Assembly: GCA_947085035.1 (NCBI GenBank)
Contig: CAMTUW010000018.1
Coordinates: 62,001 to 126,000, forward strand
Reading direction: 5' to 3'
DNA length: 64,000 bases
Source of the DNA: CAMTUW01 sp947085035
GTDB lineage: Bacteria; Actinomycetota; Coriobacteriia; Anaerosomatales; PHET01
Under the pieces are notes generated by a model that saw nothing but the letters and a program-made list of their open reading frames with translations, had not been told where the DNA came from and searched no databases. Positions 61,377 to 64,000 of this stretch are shown here, piece after piece. The first letter of the stretch is position 1. Each line of letters starts with the position of its first letter. A program made the position numbers and the translations under genes.

Positions 61377-61729
61377 CACTTGGCCTGCCGAACTTTCACA
61401 CCCATGACGTGTACGTCCACGCGTGCCACGGGAACATCAGCCATATGTGTGAGCGTGTAACGAATCACCGATGCGAGCTGGTGGGACACCTCGGTGATGT
61501 TGGTTCCGTGCTCGATGACGACGTAGAGGTCGACTTCGACCCCGGCATCGCCACTGGTAACACGTACCCCTTTGCGCAGTTTGTTGGCTGGAAGCAGTTG
61601 CGCGACCCCGTCTGCAAGGGTTGGACTGGCCATAGCCACAACGCCGTAGCCATGCAGCGCGGCGTATCCGGCGAGATCGGCGAGAACGTCATTTGCTATA
61701 TGAGTCGACCCGATGGCGGATTCAGTCAT
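61376..61729 (-). CDS. Asp23/Gls24 family protein
   Basis: 117-aa alkaline-shock-protein-like domain, commonly encoded between rpmB and fakA. The pattern is THIANDVLADLAGYAALHGYGVVAM, then GVRVTSGDAGVEVDLYVVIEHG and the C-terminal VDVHVMGVKV. ATG 61729 has AAGGGAGAG just upstream. In Firmicutes such proteins associate with the membrane envelope. It is first in the fakA-degV-recG-rsmD-coaD unit. Confidence 0.9.
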   Translation of the reverse strand: MTESAIGSTHIANDVLADLAGYAALHGYGVVAMASPTLADGVAQLLPANKLRKGVRVTSGDAGVEVDLYVVIEHGTNITEVSHQLASVIRYTLTHMADVPVARVDVHVMGVKVRQAK

Positions 61730-61766
61730 TCGCGCTCTCCCTTCGATGCGTTCGGTGTGCTGTCGG

Positions 61767-61794
61767 AGTATATCCGAACCAGTGACAATGACAG
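61767..61794 (-). promoter_or_regulatory. Promoter of the asp23-fakA-degV operon
   Basis: Minus-strand -35 CTGTCA (61789-61794), 16-base spacer and -10 TATACT (61767-61772). It lies 38 bases before the asp23 start in the 189-base divergent spacer shared with rpmB. The leader would be about 30 bases. Confidence 0.6.
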
Positions 61795-61822
61795 TCGGAC
61801 TCACGGCTGTATATGCAGACGT

Positions 61823-61852
61823 TTGCCTGTGTTGCGAAGAATGTGCTACCTT
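61823..61852 (+). promoter_or_regulatory. Promoter of rpmB
   Basis: Plus-strand -35 TTGCCT (61823-61828), 18-base spacer and extended -10 TGC-TACCTT (61847-61852). Transcription would begin near 61859, with a leader of about 60 bases that contains a TTTTTT stretch. The back-to-back promoter for asp23 starts 29 bases away. Confidence 0.5.
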
Positions 61853-61918
61853 ACCTCGCGCTTCAGATTGAACTCGGCCGACGCTTTTTTGCTCGGCTCA
61901 AGACGCGAGGAGTCCATG

Positions 61919-62107
61919 ATGTCGAAAGTCTGCGCCCTGTGCGCCAAGAGCCCGGCTGCAGGCCGGAATGTAAGCCATTCACACAGGGTTACCAACCGGG
62001 TGTTTCGTCCGAACATCCAAAAGGTCACCGCGGTGGTCAACGGCCACGTCAAACGGGTGAATGTCTGCACCAAGTGCATGAAGGCCGACAAGGTCATTCG
62101 ACCCTGA
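61919..62107 (+). CDS. rpmB: 50S ribosomal protein L28 (zinc type)
   Basis: 62-aa protein with KVCALCAKSPAAGRNVSHSH at the N-terminus and NVCTKCMKADKV at the C-terminus; the two CxxC pairs bind zinc. GAGGAG is six bases before ATG 61919 (three before the tandem ATG at 61916). It is transcribed alone, divergent from asp23-fakA, and is closed by a strong terminator. rpmB next to asp23-fakA-recG is a widely conserved arrangement. Confidence 0.96.
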   Translation: MSKVCALCAKSPAAGRNVSHSHRVTNRVFRPNIQKVTAVVNGHVKRVNVCTKCMKADKVIRP

Positions 62108-62130
62108 ACGCTGCTCTGATGCATCTGTGA

Positions 62131-62158
62131 CGGCCGCTTCTCGAAGCGGCCGTTTTCA
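62131..62158 (+). terminator. Rho-independent terminator after rpmB
   Basis: Ten-bp stem CGGCCGCTTC/GAAGCGGCCG with a two-base tip, so about nine bp effective, followed by TTTTCATTT. It ends 24-50 bases after the rpmB stop. On the opposite strand the hairpin faces the end of thiN but has no U-run there. Confidence 0.9.
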
Positions 62159-62159
62159 T

Positions 62160-62834
62160 TTACTCCGCTGGCGTCTCTGTCGCTGGCTCAACGCCATCAA
62201 CCGTGTAGCTGATCACCGCCACACAACCAGCGTGTACTTCAACTCTCGCCGAGTCCTCGCTGATCACGTTCGACAAGCCGCGACCATCGAGCGCTGAGAG
62301 CTCGAGCTGCCGAAACTCCCACTTCAACCCTGTGCCCGTCACGATCGCCGGACCGAGCAGTGCCACTACTGAGACGCAAGCCCCGCGACCGGAAAGGTCG
62401 ATCGACTCCCTCTGTGGCTTGGCGAGGAGCCAGATGAGCGCCTCATCGGATTCGACTCGTGGTCTGAGCTCCGGGAAGCGCGACAACTCCCCTAGAGCCG
62501 CGAGGCTGTGATCGAGCCTGCCACCGATCACTCCGCATGCGGTGACTTCATCCACACTGTTTCGCGAGCACCAGTCCAGGGCCAGCGAGAGATCTGTGTG
62601 ATCCTTGTCGCGGGGATACGTCTCCAATGCGATTCCGTTGCGAGCGCATTTCGCGAGTACGGCAGGCTCAATCGAATCCATGTCGCCGATCAACAGCGTC
62701 GGTGTGATGCCTGCGGCCAGCAGTACACCCGCACCACCATCGACTCCGACTACCACATCGGAGCAGGAGGCCAGGTGCCAGAGTCGCTCGGGCGATGTGT
62801 TGACGGGTGCTGCACCAACAAGAAGCGCGCGCAC
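62160..62834 (-). CDS. thiN: Thiamine pyrophosphokinase
   Basis: Converts thiamine to thiamine pyrophosphate in one step. The 224-aa protein has VGVDGGAGVL (29-38), LIGDMDSIEP (48-57), the catalytic DKDHTDLSLAL (76-86) and GVIGGRLDHSLA. The second domain is the usual beta-sandwich. The GTG start lies three bases after thiT, with GGGAG six bases upstream. It is co-transcribed with the thiamine transporter behind the TPP riboswitch. Confidence 0.93.
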   Translation of the reverse strand: MRALLVGAAPVNTSPERLWHLASCSDVVVGVDGGAGVLLAAGITPTLLIGDMDSIEPAVLAKCARNGIALETYPRDKDHTDLSLALDWCSRNSVDEVTACGVIGGRLDHSLAALGELSRFPELRPRVESDEALIWLLAKPQRESIDLSGRGACVSVVALLGPAIVTGTGLKWEFRQLELSALDGRGLSNVISEDSARVEVHAGCVAVISYTVDGVEPATETPAE

Positions 62835-62837
62835 AGG

Positions 62838-63410
62838 CTACTCCCGTGTCGAATTGACGGACGGAACGGCACGCTCGAGCACCGGCATGAGAAGAATCGC
62901 CGCAGCCAGGCATGCGGCCGCCGAGACAGGAACATACAGATTGTAGATTGCGGAGTACGCGAGCACCGGCTGACCCTCCGCGTATTCCGAGAAGAAGATG
63001 ACGCCTGAGGCGACGTGCGCGAGGTAGCGCCCGATGGTTCCGACGAGCACCGCAGGAACAAGCGCGATGAGGATCGCGCGGCCTAAGCGATTCGCGGTGA
63101 CACTACGATGCCATGCACCTGCGAACAATCCGGTGAGACCTACGGCGCCATACGCGATCGGGTAGTCAAGGAAGAACTGTACCCAGTGAACGACGAACGG
63201 TTGAAGCAAGACGTCAAGCACACCGTACAAGACGCCAGCAGCAACACCTGCGGGCAGCCCTCGTCTCAATGCCAAGACGAACAGAGGCAGCATGGCGAGC
63301 GAGACCGACCCGCCCTGTGGCATTTCGAACACCTTGGTGAGATTGAGTACAGCCGCAAGCGCGATGCTCAGACCGATCTCGACAAGAACGGTGATTCTTG
63401 TGTTTCGCAC
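62838..63410 (-). CDS. thiT: Thiamine-specific ECF transporter S component ThiT
   Basis: 190-aa membrane protein with about six hydrophobic segments. It has the thiamine-binding family signatures MPQGGSVSLAMLPLFVLALRRG (here shown in parts: MPQGGSVSLAM at 30-40), LLDYPIAYGA-like at 80-90, and GRYLAHVASGVIFFSEYA at 127-144. It needs the shared EcfA/EcfA'/EcfT module encoded elsewhere. The start is GTG 63410, with GGAGG nine bases upstream, inside a hairpin that can hide the ribosome site. Regulation by a TPP riboswitch supports the substrate. Confidence 0.93.
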   Translation of the reverse strand: MRNTRITVLVEIGLSIALAAVLNLTKVFEMPQGGSVSLAMLPLFVLALRRGLPAGVAAGVLYGVLDVLLQPFVVHWVQFFLDYPIAYGAVGLTGLFAGAWHRSVTANRLGRAILIALVPAVLVGTIGRYLAHVASGVIFFSEYAEGQPVLAYSAIYNLYVPVSAAACLAAAILLMPVLERAVPSVNSTRE

Positions 63411-63417
63411 GGTTCAG

Positions 63418-63442
63418 TGCCTCCGAATCATTGTCGGCGGCA
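63418..63442 (-). promoter_or_regulatory. Ribosome-site-masking hairpin of thiT
   Basis: TGCCGCCGA and TCGGAGGCA pair with one mismatch around a seven-base loop. The 3' arm contains the GGAGG that serves the thiT GTG start. This is the expression platform expected of a riboswitch that blocks translation when TPP is bound. There is no U-run, so termination is unlikely. Confidence 0.6.
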
Positions 63443-63477
63443 GGAGCCATACGGCGTGAGAACTCAGAACAACCATA

Positions 63478-63566
63478 CCGTCGTGCGAACTCCGCATTAT
63501 CGGAGCCCTCTTACTCGGTCGCGGTCGAACCGCCTCTCAGCCGCATATTGCAGCTCCCGACACGGG
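63478..63566 (-). ncRNA. TPP (thi-box) riboswitch
   Basis: On the minus strand the leader of thiT contains the universal CTGAGA box (63535-63540) after a small stem. It also has the second conserved element GGCTCCGATAATGCGGAGTTCGCACGA, whose GATAATG loop and closing stem CTCCG/CGGAG match the TPP aptamer. P1 is formed by CCG-TG-TCG with CGACGG. It lies about 70 bases before thiT, next to a hairpin that covers the ribosome-binding site. The spacer from the M23 peptidase stop to the aptamer (63567-63613) shows no convincing promoter. Confidence 0.85.
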
Positions 63567-63613
63567 GTCAATGTGCATAGACTTCCATAACACCGCTCAC
63601 AACGCAAGAACGG

Positions 63614-64000
63614 CTATTCCATCGAGCGCAGATACGGAAACGGGTTCACCGGGCGGCCACCCCCGGGATGAATCTGTAAGTGTAGGTGCGGAGAGCTGGC
63701 TGAGGCATTCCCTGTCGAACCGACCGTACCGATTACCTGACCGGCCTTCACTCGCCCAGAGGTCACCACATAGCTGTCCAGGTGCGCATAGTAGAACTGC
63801 CATCCATTCGAAGCCGTGAGCCAGATCGTCTTGCCTCCAAGGCGGTTGCTCTTGGTTCTGACGGTACCCGACATGATCGCAACGAGCTTGGTACCACGCG
63901 GTGCCATGACGTCGGTGCCCTGATGACGGCGCCTGCCTCCGGAGCGCGACGCGCCCCACGTGTCCGAGTAGTAGTAGGAGCCGACAACGGGAAACACCAT
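63614..64000 (-). CDS. M23 family (LytM) peptidase, C-terminal part
   Basis: Peptidoglycan endopeptidase-type domain, cut by the right edge; 128 residues are visible and the true start lies outside. The sequence FPVVGSYYYSDTWGASRSGG leads into the zinc site HQGTD (H26, D30), and the second zinc and catalytic box HLHLQIHP is near the end. The visible part is a complete LytM domain; an upstream signal peptide and possibly a coiled coil are expected but unseen. It is either a wall hydrolase or, if upstream residues are degenerate, an activator. Confidence 0.88.
   Translation of the reverse strand: MVFPVVGSYYYSDTWGASRSGGRRRHQGTDVMAPRGTKLVAIMSGTVRTKSNRLGGKTIWLTASNGWQFYYAHLDSYVVTSGRVKAGQVIGTVGSTGNASASSPHLHLQIHPGGGRPVNPFPYLRSME

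Overview
The window is a dense, almost entirely single-strand block of housekeeping genes from a GC-rich bacterium (about 60% G+C by eye). The gene order matches the actinobacterial chromosome backbone known from Streptomyces: rpmB, DAK-type kinase, recG, rsmD, coaD, rpmF, rnc, smc, ftsY, ffh, rpsP, khpA, rimM, trmD, lepB, rplS, rnhB, yraN, comM, dprA, whiG, rpsB, tsf, pyrH, frr, cdsA, dxr, ispG, proS, rimP, nusA, ylxR, infB, rbfA, truB, ribF, rpsO, pnp, M16 peptidase, dapB, dapA, rnj. Several genes are more typical of Firmicutes or of early-branching actinobacteria: TrmFO, FabK, ThiT, FakA/DegV, a separate Asp23, and a fab cluster placed between rpmF and rnc. My inference is an Actinomycetota member outside the classical actinomycetes, most likely Coriobacteriia (Anaerosomatales-like). 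No 16S gene is present to prove it.

Layout, read in the direction of transcription on the minus strand (64000 to 1). (1) 64000-62160: end of an M23 peptidase, then a TPP riboswitch controlling thiT-thiN (thiamine uptake and activation). (2) 61919-62107, plus strand: rpmB with its own promoter and a strong terminator. (3) 61729-54677: asp23-fakA-degV-recG-rsmD-coaD-sepIVA-like-DUF177. (4) 54536-46385: rpmF, plsX and a complete type II fatty-acid synthase set (fabH, fabK, fabD, fabG, acpP, an NMO-type flavoprotein, fabF), then rnc. (5) 46295-39875: smc-ftsY-signal peptidase-ffh (chromosome organisation and SRP targeting). (6) 39764-37169: rpsP-khpA-rimM-trmD-lepB. (7) 37044-29248: rplS-rnhB-yraN-comM-dprA-trmFO-xerC-whiG-type sigma-response regulator. 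(8) 29045-19026: rpsB-tsf-pyrH-frr-uppS-cdsA-dxr-rseP-ispG-proS, which links translation with the isoprenoid and phospholipid pathways. (9) 18889-8095: rimP-nusA-ylxR-infB-rbfA-nrnA-truB-ribF, then rpsO-pnp, closed by a terminator. (10) 6585-8018, plus strand: a lone D-Ala-D-Ala carboxypeptidase. (11) 6406-1: M16 peptidase-dapB-lysC-dapA-rnj-uppP, combining lysine/diaminopimelate synthesis, RNA decay and wall lipid recycling; uppP is cut by the left edge.

Genes are tightly coupled, with many ATGA, GTGA, TGATG or TAGTG junctions, and several starts are GTG or TTG. No stretch without a gene exceeds 300 bases. I saw no tRNA, rRNA, CRISPR array, insertion sequence, prophage or defence gene. The unusual features lie inside otherwise ordinary genes: a Cys/His tail on NusA, an extra C-terminal domain on RibF, a zinc-ribbon-tailed response regulator beside a WhiG-type sigma factor, a winged-helix-like insertion in the site-2 protease, and a Cys cluster on the second FabK-like flavoprotein. 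A riboswitch with a ribosome-site-masking hairpin and several structured leaders were also found.
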